A DNA stretch of 6,152 nt, taken from assembly GCA_002702965.1 (NCBI GenBank), contig PADE01000070.1:1-6152 (forward strand). The letters run 5' to 3'. Every line of letters begins with the position of its first letter. The stretch's first letter is position 1. Of this stretch, positions 6,148-6,152 are shown in pieces. Below the pieces are notes generated by a model. The model worked only from the letters and a program-made list of their open reading frames with translations, was not told where the DNA came from and did not search any database. The translations under genes and the position numbers were made by a program. This DNA comes from Planctomycetaceae bacterium. Its GTDB lineage: Bacteria; Planctomycetota; Planctomycetia; Pirellulales; Pirellulaceae.

Positions 6148-6152
6148 GGGCA

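Overview
This window looks like a GC-rich Gram-negative chromosome, most likely a planctomycete of the Pirellula/Rhodopirellula type. That placement is an inference. It rests on secreted Asp-box (sialidase-like) paralogs in tandem, a twin-arginine-exported C69-family peptidase, and a large serine recombinase whose AYYRMSS opening resembles planctomycetal relatives. No rRNA, tRNA or other taxonomic marker is present.

Layout. Positions 1-272 hold the 3' end of an unrecognised plus-strand gene, interrupted at the window edge by an exact 29-bp tandem duplication. Everything else is on the minus strand. Reading in the direction of transcription: a large serine recombinase (6038 to 4215); a TAT-exported C69/secernin-like peptidase (4144 to 2567); a secreted Asp-box beta-propeller protein (2521 to 1427); and a second, paralogous Asp-box protein (1408 to 317). 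The last gene converges on the plus-strand fragment across a 44-bp gap with no clear terminator.

How the genes may work together. The peptidase and the two propeller proteins are spaced 45 bp and 18 bp apart, each with a good Shine-Dalgarno sequence, so they look like one transcription unit for export of proteins to the periplasm or envelope. The propeller proteins lack an N-terminal FRIP motif and the complete sialidase active site cannot be traced, so glycan binding or hydrolysis is only a guess. The recombinase lies 70 bp upstream in the same direction and may mark the edge of an integrated element. No attachment site can be proved from one window.

The points most worth a second look are the 29-bp frame-breaking duplication, the odd C-terminal tail of the recombinase (possibly a pair of compensating frameshifts or a chimeric end), the paired inverted repeats in front of the recombinase, and the 20-residue stretch between the predicted signal-peptide cleavage and the presumed catalytic cysteine of the peptidase. 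I did not find a convincing new defence or other system.
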